Part shown: positions 6,451 through 12,884 of the stretch, one piece after another | Numbering within the stretch: the first letter of the stretch is position 1 | How the letters are laid out: every line of letters starts with the position of its first letter | From: an uncultured bacterium | GTDB lineage: Bacteria; Bacillota; Clostridia; Oscillospirales; Oscillospiraceae | Length of the DNA: 32,423 nt | Reading direction: 5' to 3' | Assembly: GCA_905215665.1 (NCBI GenBank) | Contig: CAJMQR010000002.1 | Location: 1 to 32,423 of the forward strand | Program-made: the position numbers and the translations under genes | The notes under the pieces: generated by a model | Seen by the model: only the letters and a program-made list of their open reading frames with translations | Databases searched by the model: none | Told to the model about the DNA's origin: nothing

Positions 6451-7769
6451 TTTGCAGCAGCCTCCTTTTCCTTTGCCGCCGCGTCGCGCAGCAGCCGCTT
6501 TGCCGTGCGGAAGCTCTGCACCAGCGGGATGCCGGCGGGGCAGCCGTAGGCGCAGCAGCCGCACTCGATGCAGTCCGCGACGTGCAGCTCCTTCAGCCGC
6601 TCCAGCCTGCCGGCGGCGGTTGCCTTGTGCATGAACAGCGGCATCAGGTGCATCGGGCAGTTTTCAATGCACTTGCCGCAGCGGATGCAGTGCTGTCCGG
6701 TTTCCGCCCGCCGCTGCTTTTCCGACAGGCAGGTGACCGCGTTGCAGCCCTTGATGGTCATGACCTCGGTCGTATACTGCGCAAGACCCATCATCGGGCC
6801 GCCGCAGAGGATTTTGTAAGGCGCGCAGGAGAAGCCGCCCGCGGCTTCAATCAGCTCGTCAAAACGCGTCCCGATGGGGGCGATAAAGTTGGAGGGACGG
6901 GCGATGGCGGGGCCGGTTACGGTGACGGCACGCCGCACCAGCGGCATTCCTTCATAGACGGCGTCGTAGATCGCGGCGCAGGTGGCGGCGTTAAAAACGG
7001 CGCAGCCCACCGCGGCGGGGAGCCCCCCGGGGGGGACGCAGCGGCCGGTAACGGACTGGATGAGCTGCTTTTCCGCGCCCTGCGGGTAACGCACCCGAAG
7101 GGGAATCAGCTCCACGCCGTCCTCCAGCGCGCCCTTCATGGCGTCGATGGCCTCCGGCTTGTTTGCCTCAATGCCGATGGCCGTATGTACCGGCTGCAGG
7201 ATCTTCCGGATGACGCGCAGGCCGCCCATGATCCGTTCGGGGCATTCCCGCATCAGGCGGTCGTCCGCCGTGATATACGGCTCGCACTCCGCGCCGTTGA
7301 CAATCACGGTGTCTACCTTGCCGAGCCCGGAGGAGAGCTTGACGTGCGTGGGGAAGCCGGCGCCACCCATGCCGGTGATGCCGGCGTCGCGGATGATCCG
7401 GATCAGCGCATCCGCATCCAGATCGCCTATGGACTGGCGGGGGTGAATCTCGGGGCAGAGATCGTCTCTGCCGTCGTTTTCAATCACAACGGACATCACG
7501 TTCGTCCCACCGGGATGGGGCAGCTCTTCCACGGCAACGACCGTGCCGGAGACGGAGGCGTGAACCGGAGCGCAGAGCCCCTGACCGTCACCGATTTTCT
7601 GACCCAGCGTAACCCGCTGGCCGACGGAAACCAATGGCTTGCAGGGCGCGCCGATGTGCTGAGACATTGCGATGCTGACGGCTTTCGGACGGAAAGGAAT
7701 CAGCGGCGCGTCACAGGACAGCTCCTTGTGCCCCCTCGGATGGACGCCGCCGAAAAAGAAACGCGGCAT
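6447..7769 (-). CDS. rnfC: Rnf complex subunit C (NADH-interacting Fe-S subunit)
   Basis: 440 residues from the chosen ATG. RnfC is the peripheral subunit thought to exchange electrons with NAD. It begins with the FFFGGVHPRGHKE motif. GITGMGGAGFPTHVKL (about 130-145) and VNGAECEPYITADDR form the flavin/nucleotide fold shared with NuoF. Two 4Fe-4S motifs follow: CIRCGKCIENCP (from C361) and CIECGCCAYGCP (from C400). The start is ambiguous: GTG 7781, ATG 7778 and ATG 7769 are in frame. GAGGTG lies 9 bases before 7769 and overlaps the other two, so 7769 is preferred. It is the first gene of the operon. Confidence 0.93.
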   Translation of the reverse strand: MPRFFFGGVHPRGHKELSCDAPLIPFRPKAVSIAMSQHIGAPCKPLVSVGQRVTLGQKIGDGQGLCAPVHASVSGTVVAVEELPHPGGTNVMSVVIENDGRDDLCPEIHPRQSIGDLDADALIRIIRDAGITGMGGAGFPTHVKLSSGLGKVDTVIVNGAECEPYITADDRLMRECPERIMGGLRVIRKILQPVHTAIGIEANKPEAIDAMKGALEDGVELIPLRVRYPQGAEKQLIQSVTGRCVPPGGLPAAVGCAVFNAATCAAIYDAVYEGMPLVRRAVTVTGPAIARPSNFIAPIGTRFDELIEAAGGFSCAPYKILCGGPMMGLAQYTTEVMTIKGCNAVTCLSEKQRRAETGQHCIRCGKCIENCPMHLMPLFMHKATAAGRLERLKELHVADCIECGCCAYGCPAGIPLVQSFRTAKRLLRDAAAKEKEAAAK

Positions 7770-7804
7770 AGGACGCATCACCTCAATTCTGTATTTTCGC
7801 CTCT

Positions 7805-7813
7805 ACTATAACA
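7805..7813 (-). promoter_or_regulatory. candidate extended -10 promoter for the rnf operon
   Basis: On the - strand TGT-TATAGT (+ 7805-7813) is an extended -10 that would start a message about 30 bases before rnfC. I see no good -35 at the right distance, so this is tentative. Confidence 0.35.
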
Positions 7814-7931
7814 CAGACGGGGCAAAAAATCTATGGAGCATCTTCTCGGTTTTCGTACTTTTTTGAGGATTTTTTGTGTAAAATACAGATTCGATAAGAA
7901 CATATTTATACATCATTATTGAAAGTGACAG

Positions 7932-7959
7932 TTGCAATTTGGGAAAAAACTATTATAAT
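7932..7959 (+). promoter_or_regulatory. glyA promoter
   Basis: TTGCAA (7932-7937), a 16-bp spacer and TATAAT (7954-7959). Transcription would begin around 7966, just ahead of the riboswitch, as expected. Confidence 0.75.
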
Positions 7960-7984
7960 AGAAAATACAAACATATATCCCGCG

Positions 7985-8204
7985 GAAGCGGTTCGGGAAA
8001 GTTGCCCATGGCATGCCGAAGGAGTAAAGCTCTCAGGAGACAGAAGACCGGACTGCGGAGGGATCTCTGGAGAATCTCATTTATGAGTGCCGAAGGTGCA
8101 AGGCGAAAGCCGAATCTCTCAGGCAAAAGGACAGAGGAAAACCTGCTTTTTGCAGGCATCTGTAGGTATGAGTGTCGCCGGAGTATGGCTGCACTCATTT
8201 TTTG
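7985..8204 (+). promoter_or_regulatory. tandem glycine riboswitch with terminator platform
   Basis: Two glycine aptamers lie in a row. Aptamer 1 (about 7989-8050) is closed by CGGTT/GACCG and carries GCCGAAGGAGTAAAGCTCTC. Aptamer 2 (about 8065-8136) is closed by CTCTG/CAGAG and carries GCCGAAGGTGCAAGGC, then TCTCTCAGGCAAAAGGAC. These are the hallmark core sequences of the family. The linker is about 14 nt. Aptamer 1 departs from consensus after CTCTCAGG. Downstream, ACAGA...TCTGT plus CCTGC/GCAGG (8131-8163) can form a hairpin that would take the 3' strand of aptamer 2's closing helix, so the two are mutually exclusive. A terminator follows at 8168-8203. Confidence 0.93.
8168..8203 (+). terminator. 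riboswitch-controlled terminator upstream of glyA
   Basis: ATGAGTG (8168-8174) pairs with CACTCAT (8192-8198), with an additional inner GCC/GGC pairing. A run of six Ts ends the structure (8198-8203). It lies 33 bases before the glyA start. Its 5' arm region TATGAGTGTCG almost repeats TATGAGTGCCG in aptamer 2 (8082-8092). Confidence 0.8.
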
Positions 8205-8236
8205 TGCAGCACATCAAATGAAAAGAGGAAGATACT

Positions 8237-9493
8237 ATGCTGCGCGAAAAACTGTGCCCTACGATTGACTTTGTGGAACGCTTCGATCCCGAACTGGGAA
8301 CGCTTATGCAGGATGAGCTGCGGCGCCAGCGCCGCAACATCGAGCTGATCGCATCGGAGAACATCGCCTCTCCCGCGGTCATCGCCTGCATGGGCACGGT
8401 TCTGACGAATAAATACGCCGAGGGGCTGCCCGGCAGGCGCTATTACGGCGGCTGCGAGGTCGTCGACGAGGTGGAACGCCTCGCCATTGCGCGTGCGAAG
8501 GAGCTGTTCGGCGCGGAATTCGTCAATGTCCAGCCGCACAGCGGCGCGCAGGCGAATCTGGCGGTATATGCCGCCCTGCTGCAGCCCGGAGATACCATTC
8601 TGGGCATGAGCCTTGCCAACGGGGGTCATCTGACTCACGGCGCGCCTGCCAACCAGTCCGGCAAGGTCTATCACAGTGTTTCCTACGGCGTCGATCCGGA
8701 CACCGGCTGCATTGATTATGACGAGGTGGAGCGCCTGACGAAGCAGTACCATCCCAAGCTGATCGTCGCCGGCGCGTCGGCTTATCCCCGCGCCATTGAC
8801 TTTGAGCGCTTCGCGCAGATCGCGCATGCGAACGGCGCGCTGCTGATGGTGGATATGGCGCACATTGCGGGCCTTGTGGCCGGCGGCATGCACATGAGCC
8901 CGGTTCCCTATGCCGATATCGTCACCACCACGACGCACAAGACGCTCCGCGGCCCCCGCGGCGGCATCATCATGGGCAGGGAGGAATTTGCAAAGAAGAT
9001 TAACGCCGCGGTCTTCCCCGGCACGCAGGGCGGCCCGCTGATGCATGTCATCGCGGCCAAGGCGGTCTGCTTCCGCGAGGCGCTTCAGCCCGAGTTCAAG
9101 GAGTATGCCGGAAGGATTGTGGAGAACTCCAAGGCGCTGGCGGCCGCTCTGCTGGAAAAGGGCTTTGATCTTGTCTCCGGCGGCACGGACAACCATCTGA
9201 TGCTGGCCGACCTGCGCCCCCTGCACATCACCGGCAAGGAGCTGCAGGCCCGTCTGGACGAGAATTACATCACGGTCAACAAGAACGCCATCCCCAACGA
9301 CCCGGAGAAACCCTTTGTCACCAGCGGCGTGCGCATCGGCACCCCTGCGGTCACGACCCGCGGCTTCCGTCCCGAGGATATGAAGGTCATCGCCCAGTGC
9401 ATCTACGACACAGCGGTCGACTTTGAGGGCACACAGGAAAAAGTCCGCGCGGCCGTGGCGGAACTGACAAGAAAGTATCCGCTGTACGAATAA
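8237..9493 (+). CDS. glyA: serine hydroxymethyltransferase
   Basis: A 418-residue PLP enzyme of normal length. It interconverts serine plus tetrahydrofolate with glycine plus methylene-tetrahydrofolate, the main source of one-carbon units. ELIASENIASPAV, NKYAEGLPGRRYYGGCE and VQPHSGAQANLAVY are signature stretches. The PLP lysine is K235 in VTTTTHKTLRGPRGG, and MVDMAHIAGLVA holds the Asp that binds the PLP ring nitrogen. AGAGGAAG precedes the ATG. Expression is gated by the upstream glycine riboswitch, so the cell ties this enzyme to its product or substrate glycine. The exonuclease gene 29 bases downstream shares the transcript. Confidence 0.97.
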   Translation: MLREKLCPTIDFVERFDPELGTLMQDELRRQRRNIELIASENIASPAVIACMGTVLTNKYAEGLPGRRYYGGCEVVDEVERLAIARAKELFGAEFVNVQPHSGAQANLAVYAALLQPGDTILGMSLANGGHLTHGAPANQSGKVYHSVSYGVDPDTGCIDYDEVERLTKQYHPKLIVAGASAYPRAIDFERFAQIAHANGALLMVDMAHIAGLVAGGMHMSPVPYADIVTTTTHKTLRGPRGGIIMGREEFAKKINAAVFPGTQGGPLMHVIAAKAVCFREALQPEFKEYAGRIVENSKALAAALLEKGFDLVSGGTDNHLMLADLRPLHITGKELQARLDENYITVNKNAIPNDPEKPFVTSGVRIGTPAVTTRGFRPEDMKVIAQCIYDTAVDFEGTQEKVRAAVAELTRKYPLYE

Positions 9494-9522
9494 GCTCCGT
9501 CCGGCGGAGGAAAGGACGTATC

Positions 9523-10215
9523 ATGGCCGAACTGACATCGCTGTTTTCCCGCTGCCGTTCCATTCTTGTGCTGGATACCGAGACCAGCGGACTGAGCTTT
9601 TCCGGCGAGGAGATCATTGAGTTTGCCGCCGCGAAGCTGGAGCTGCGGCAGGGGAGAGTCACGGTCACGGCGGAGGCGGACGAGTTCATCCGCCGCACGG
9701 ACGACCGCCGCCTTGCCCCGCGCATTGTGGAGCTGACGGGCATTACGGACGAGATGCTCCGCGAGGACGGCATCTCCAAGCAGGCCTTTGCGGAGCTGCT
9801 GGCCGGACTGCTGGAGGAGGAAACGATGATCGCCGCCTATAACGCCCAGTTTGATCTGCTGTTTCTCTATTACTTTCTCCTCTCCCACGGAGACGCCCGC
9901 CTGCTGCAGGACAAGCCCAAGCTGGACCTTCTGACGGTATACCGGGACCGCCGTCCCTATCCCCATAAGCTGTGCAATGCCATCGAGGCCTACGGCCTGC
10001 AGAACAGAGTGCAGAACTCCCACCGGGCCATAGACGACGTCCGCGCGACGGTGGAGGTCATGAAGGCCATGGAGGACGAGCTGCCGGATCTGGAAAAGTA
10101 CATCGATCTGTTCGGCTACTCCGCCAAATATGGCGTGTCCGGGCCGCGCATTTCCTCCGTCCGCTATCTGCCGCAGGGCCTTGAGGGCACCGGCAAGCTG
10201 TATCATATGCTGTAA
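9523..10215 (+). CDS. DEDDh 3'-5' exonuclease (DnaQ/ExoX-like)
   Basis: 230 residues with all three exonuclease motifs: Exo I VLDTETSGLSF (D18, E20), Exo II AAYNAQFDLLF (D111) and Exo III NSHRAIDDVRATVEVM (H167, D172). These are the four metal-binding acids plus the general-base His of the DEDDh class. There is no polymerase, helicase or UvrC-like domain, so it is a stand-alone exonuclease acting on DNA or RNA ends; the substrate cannot be told from sequence. AAAGGA lies about 7 bases before the ATG. It follows glyA and is closed by a strong terminator, so it is probably co-transcribed with glyA and falls under riboswitch control, perhaps incidentally. Confidence 0.9.
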   Translation: MAELTSLFSRCRSILVLDTETSGLSFSGEEIIEFAAAKLELRQGRVTVTAEADEFIRRTDDRRLAPRIVELTGITDEMLREDGISKQAFAELLAGLLEEETMIAAYNAQFDLLFLYYFLLSHGDARLLQDKPKLDLLTVYRDRRPYPHKLCNAIEAYGLQNRVQNSHRAIDDVRATVEVMKAMEDELPDLEKYIDLFGYSAKYGVSGPRISSVRYLPQGLEGTGKLYHML

Positions 10216-10222
10216 AGTGACC

Positions 10223-10252
10223 CGCCCGCTGCTTTTGCAGCGGGCGTTTTTT
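10223..10252 (+). terminator. intrinsic terminator of the glyA-exonuclease unit
   Basis: A 10-bp perfect GC-rich stem (CGCCCGCTGC 10223-10232, GCAGCGGGCG 10237-10246) with a TTTT loop is followed by six Ts. Confidence 0.95.
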
Positions 10253-10298
10253 CGTACTGTCGGGAAGACAGTGTGCGTCATACATATAAAACAAGCTG

Positions 10299-10327
10299 TT
10301 GTATTCTTTAAAACCAAGTGGTATACT
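10299..10327 (+). promoter_or_regulatory. promoter of the Rrf2 regulator gene
   Basis: TTGTAT (10299-10304), a 17-bp spacer and TATACT (10322-10327), placed 25 bases before the ATG. Confidence 0.7.
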
Positions 10328-10352
10328 ATGTTTATAGAAAGGGGGCGCTTGT

Positions 10353-10778
10353 ATGCTTGTTTCCACAAAGGGGCGCTACGCGCTGCGGATTATGCTGGAG
10401 CTGGCGCAGGGTGAGAAGGGTGCTTACGTTCCGCTGCCGCTGATTGCGAAAAAGCAGGACATTTCCGAAAAATACCTGGAGAGCATCGTTTCTGCGCTGG
10501 TCAGGGGCGGACTGGTCGAGGGGATGCGCGGCAAGGGCGGCGGCTACCGCCTGAACCGCGAGCTGAAGGATTATTCCGTCGGAGAGATTCTGCGGCTGAC
10601 GGAGGGCTCGCTTGCTCCGGTCTCCTGCCTGGAAAGCGGCGAGAATCCCTGCCCGCGCGCCGGCCGGTGCAGCACGCTCCCCATGTGGGTGAAGCTGGAG
10701 GATCTGATCAACGCCTATCTGGACAGCGTCTCGCTGGAGGATCTTTTGCGGGAAAGTGCGCAGAGCTGCGCGGATTGA
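10353..10778 (+). CDS. Rrf2-family regulator (IscR-like, Fe-S cluster ligands present)
   Basis: 141 residues. The N-terminal winged helix (about 1-70) includes STKGRYALRIMLELA, EKYLESIVSALVRGGLV and the wing GMRGKGGGYRLNR. Three cysteines, C92, C100 and C106 (SCLESGENPCPRAGRC), sit where IscR binds a 2Fe-2S cluster, so this is probably the cluster-sensing form rather than the cluster-free CymR type. It directly precedes nifS and nifU. Repeated AAACC/ATAAAC half-sites at the nifS promoter make it the likely regulator of Fe-S assembly (inference). GGGGG lies upstream of the ATG. The last bases of the gene overlap a short interspersed repeat (10772-10791), so the stop codon lies within the repeat. 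Confidence 0.92.
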   Translation: MLVSTKGRYALRIMLELAQGEKGAYVPLPLIAKKQDISEKYLESIVSALVRGGLVEGMRGKGGGYRLNRELKDYSVGEILRLTEGSLAPVSCLESGENPCPRAGRCSTLPMWVKLEDLINAYLDSVSLEDLLRESAQSCAD

Positions 10779-10791
10779 TTCAGAGTTTCCC
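10772..10791 (+). repeat. interspersed repeat, GGATTGATTCAG family, copy 2
   Basis: GGATTGATTCAGAGTTTCCC is identical over 20 bases to the inverted copy at 32390-32409 and close to the copy at 2761. It includes the TGA stop codon of the Rrf2 gene. The CGTCCACC flank seen in the other two copies is missing, so this is a shorter or partial copy. Confidence 0.6.
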
Positions 10792-10803
10792 CGGAGATTT
10801 TTG

Positions 10804-10871
10804 AAAACCTATTGACAAAGTGGGTTTATAGGAGTATAATTCAAATAAACCTAGTAAAAAAATATGTTTAT
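10804..10871. promoter_or_regulatory. probable Rrf2 operator sites at the nifS promoter
   Basis: Four related half-sites surround the promoter: AAAACCTAT (10804-10812), GGGTTTATAGG (10822-10832, inverted), ATAAACCTAG (10845-10854) and GTTTAT (10866-10871, inverted). They form two spaced inverted pairs, one over the -35 and spacer and one just downstream of the -10. The region is strikingly AT-rich for this genome. Rrf2 dimers bind such AT-rich dyads; that this protein binds here is inferred from adjacency. Confidence 0.5.
10812..10840 (+). promoter_or_regulatory. consensus promoter of nifS-nifU
   Basis: TTGACA (10812-10817), a 17-bp spacer and TATAAT (10835-10840), a perfect housekeeping promoter. 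Its strength implies that control is by repression. Confidence 0.85.
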
Positions 10872-10899
10872 ATAAAGTCATACGAAAGAAGGAACAAAC

Positions 10900-12087
10900 A
10901 TGCAGGTTTATGCAGATAATGCGGCGACGACGAAGATGAGCCGGACGGCCATCGACGCCATGCTGCCCTATATGGACGAAATCTACGGCAACCCCTCCAG
11001 CCTTCATTCCGTCGGCCAGCGTGCGGCCGAGGCCCTGCAAAGCGCAAGGGAAACCGTGGCGCAGTGTCTGAACGCTTCCCCGCGGGAGATTTATTTCACC
11101 TCCGGCGGCAGCGAGGCGGACAATCAGGCGATTCTCTCTGCGGCGCGCATCGGCGCGCGCAGCGGCAAAAAGCACATCATTTCCACTGCATTTGAGCATC
11201 ATGCGGTGCTGCACATGCTGAAAAAGCTCGAAAAGGAGGGCTTTGAGGTCGAGCTGCTGCCGGTCGGCAGCATCGGCAGCATCACGGCGCAGCAGGTGGC
11301 GGACGCCATTCGGGAGGACACCTGCCTCGTCACGGTGATGTACGCAAACAACGAGATCGGTTCCGTGCTTCCCATTGCACAGATCGGCGCGGTCTGCCGC
11401 GCGCGCGGCGTGCTGTTCCACACGGACGCGGTGCAGGCGGCGGGCCATCTGCCCATAGACGTGCAGGCGCAGAACATCGATCTTCTCTCCCTTTCCGCGC
11501 ATAAGTTCCACGGGCCGAAAGGCATCGGCGTCCTGTACGCGAGAAAAGGCATCGCCCTGACGAACCTGATTGAGGGCGGCGCACAGGAGCGCGGCAAGCG
11601 CGCCGGTACGGAAAACATCCCCGCCATCATGGGCATGGCGGCGGCGCTGCGCGAGGCCAATGAGCATCTGGAGGAAAATGCGGCGAAGGTTTCCAAACTG
11701 CGGGACAAGCTGATCGCGGGCCTGTCGAAGATTCCGCACAGCGCTCTCAACGGCGACCCCGTGAACCGTCTGCCCGGCAACGTGAGCTTCTGCTTTGAGG
11801 GCATTGAGGGGGAGAGCCTGCTGCTGCTTCTGGACGCGAAGGGGATCTGCGCCTCCTCCGGCAGCGCCTGCACCTCCGGCTCTCTGGACCCCAGCCATGT
11901 GCTGCTGGCGATCGGCCGGCCGCACGAGGTGGCGCACGGCTCCCTTCGCCTGACGCTGTGCGAGTGGAATACGGAGGAAGAAATCGACCACATTCTGGCC
12001 GAGGTTCCCGGCGTGGTGGCATATCTGCGCGATATGTCCCCGATGTGGAAGGATCTGGTCAGCGGCAAAAAACAATTCATTCTGTAA
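10900..12087 (+). CDS. nifS: cysteine desulfurase (NifS/IscS family)
   Basis: A 395-residue PLP enzyme that removes sulfur from cysteine and hands it, as a persulfide, to the scaffold protein. YADNAATT at the N-terminus, FTSGGSEADN (about 66-75) and the PLP lysine K202 in LSAHKFHGPKG are present. The catalytic cysteine is C324 in SSGSACTSGSLDPSHVL, in the long flexible loop typical of group I desulfurases (IscS/NifS rather than SufS). The neighbouring scaffold is the IscU type, as expected. In Clostridia this pair serves general Fe-S assembly, not only nitrogenase; no nif genes are present here. The gap to nifU is 13 bases. Confidence 0.96.
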   Translation: MQVYADNAATTKMSRTAIDAMLPYMDEIYGNPSSLHSVGQRAAEALQSARETVAQCLNASPREIYFTSGGSEADNQAILSAARIGARSGKKHIISTAFEHHAVLHMLKKLEKEGFEVELLPVGSIGSITAQQVADAIREDTCLVTVMYANNEIGSVLPIAQIGAVCRARGVLFHTDAVQAAGHLPIDVQAQNIDLLSLSAHKFHGPKGIGVLYARKGIALTNLIEGGAQERGKRAGTENIPAIMGMAAALREANEHLEENAAKVSKLRDKLIAGLSKIPHSALNGDPVNRLPGNVSFCFEGIEGESLLLLLDAKGICASSGSACTSGSLDPSHVLLAIGRPHEVAHGSLRLTLCEWNTEEEIDHILAEVPGVVAYLRDMSPMWKDLVSGKKQFIL

Positions 12088-12100
12088 GGAGGATTTCAAA

Positions 12101-12535
12101 ATGGCTTTATACACGGAAACCGTGATGGACCACTTCATGCACCCGCGCAATGTGGGCAGCATTGAAAACGCCGACGGCGTGGGCGAGGTCGGCAACGCCA
12201 AGTGCGGCGATATCATGAAGATGTATCTGAAAATCCGGGACAACGTCATTGAGGACGTAAAGTTTGAGACCTTCGGCTGCGGCAGCGCCATTGCCTCCAG
12301 CTCCGTCGCCACGGAGATGGTCAAGGGCAAGACCATCGAGGAGGCGCTTGCCGTGACCAACAAGCAGGTGGTCGACGCGCTGGGCGGTCTGCCCACGTAC
12401 AAGCTGCACTGCTCCGTGCTGGCGGAGGAGGCAATCAAGTCCGCGGTCAAGGACTATTACGACCGCAACGGCATTGCATACGACCACAGCAAATTTCCCG
12501 ACTGTGAGCATTGCGAAAGCTGCCGCATGGTATAA
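12101..12535 (+). CDS. nifU: Fe-S cluster scaffold, IscU/NifU N-terminal type
   Basis: 144 residues; the scaffold on which clusters are built from desulfurase sulfur and iron. The three ligand cysteines C35 (GNAKCGDIM, with D37), C60 (FGCGSAIASSS) and C104 (KLHCSVLAEEAI), plus H103, are all present. A C-terminal extension carries CEHCESC (C135, C138, C141), a CxxCxxC cluster not found in the E. coli IscU core. It may bind metal or help transfer clusters (inference). GGAGG precedes the ATG. It has no C-terminal Nfu domain, so it is the short form. Confidence 0.94.
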   Translation: MALYTETVMDHFMHPRNVGSIENADGVGEVGNAKCGDIMKMYLKIRDNVIEDVKFETFGCGSAIASSSVATEMVKGKTIEEALAVTNKQVVDALGGLPTYKLHCSVLAEEAIKSAVKDYYDRNGIAYDHSKFPDCEHCESCRMV

Positions 12536-12641
12536 AGCTTCCTGCGCGGGCAGCACGCCGCGAGAATCGGCAAATGTATCGAGCATGAAGTTTTGCGCGC
12601 ATGTGGGCCGTCCCTGCCCACGCGTCTGATACTGATATTCA

Positions 12642-12679
12642 ATTAAAACGTTCAATTCGTCAGAATTGAACGTTTTAAT
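12642..12679. repeat. perfect 17-bp inverted repeat (hairpin 1 of the intergenic cluster)
   Basis: Arms 12642-12658 (ATTAAAACGTTCAATTC) and 12663-12679 are perfect complements with a 4-nt GTCA loop. It is strongly AT-rich against GC-rich surroundings. It lies 106 bases after nifU and has no T-tract, so it is not a classical terminator. With the next two hairpins it fills most of the 349-bp gene-free gap 12536-12884; no coding potential is seen there. The first 100 bases (12536-12641) hold nothing I recognise. Confidence 0.8.
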
Positions 12680-12700
12680 ATGAAGATCATAATGAGACGG

Positions 12701-12736
12701 GTATCTATGATTTTCTGTCCAGAAAATCACAGATAC
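12701..12736. repeat. 17-bp inverted repeat with one mismatch (hairpin 2 of the cluster)
   Basis: GTATCTATGATTTTCTG (12701-12717) pairs with 12720-12736 with one A-C mismatch and a 2-base centre. It is separated from hairpin 1 by 21 bases. Confidence 0.75.
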
Positions 12737-12758
12737 GACAACGCCGTCAGGCGGTGCC

Positions 12759-12791
12759 TTCCTGATTAAAATGAAACATTTTAATCAGGAA
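12759..12791. repeat. perfect 15-bp inverted repeat (hairpin 3; TTCCTGATTAAAA family, copy 2)
   Basis: TTCCTGATTAAAATG (12759-12773) pairs with 12777-12791 around AAA. It shares TTCCTGATTAAAA and the mirrored TCAGGAA with the hairpin after gdhA at 2659-2687, so the two belong to one repeat type. Confidence 0.75.
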
Positions 12792-12806
12792 ATAGTATGA
12801 AATCTC

Positions 12807-12840
12807 AAGGCCGTGCCGTCTCTGACGGCACGGCCTTTTG
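12807..12840. terminator. terminator between nifU and tatD
   Basis: A perfect 14-bp GC-rich stem (12807-12820 and 12824-12837) with a TCT loop is followed by TTG on the + strand, the last stem bases adding TT for a run of four Ts. On the - strand the tail is TTGAGATTT. It could serve both converging units; the U-tracts are short, so efficiency is uncertain. Confidence 0.65.
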
Positions 12841-12884
12841 CGATGCTTTTGCATAGCAAAACTGCAAACTATAAAAATGTAGTA

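Noticed and set aside
2836..7769. Na+-translocating NADH:quinone reductase (Nqr) operon
   Set aside because: The multi-cluster RnfB and the RnfC type with two 4Fe-4S motifs are Rnf-specific; Nqr has NqrF and lacks these.
10900..12535. Nitrogen-fixation locus because of NifS/NifU similarity
   Set aside because: No nifH, nifD or nifK is present; this pair serves general Fe-S assembly in many Clostridia.
12641..12791. Reading the three AT-rich palindromes as a CRISPR array or attachment sites
   Set aside because: The palindromes differ from each other, spacing is irregular, there are no identical direct repeats and no cas or integrase genes.
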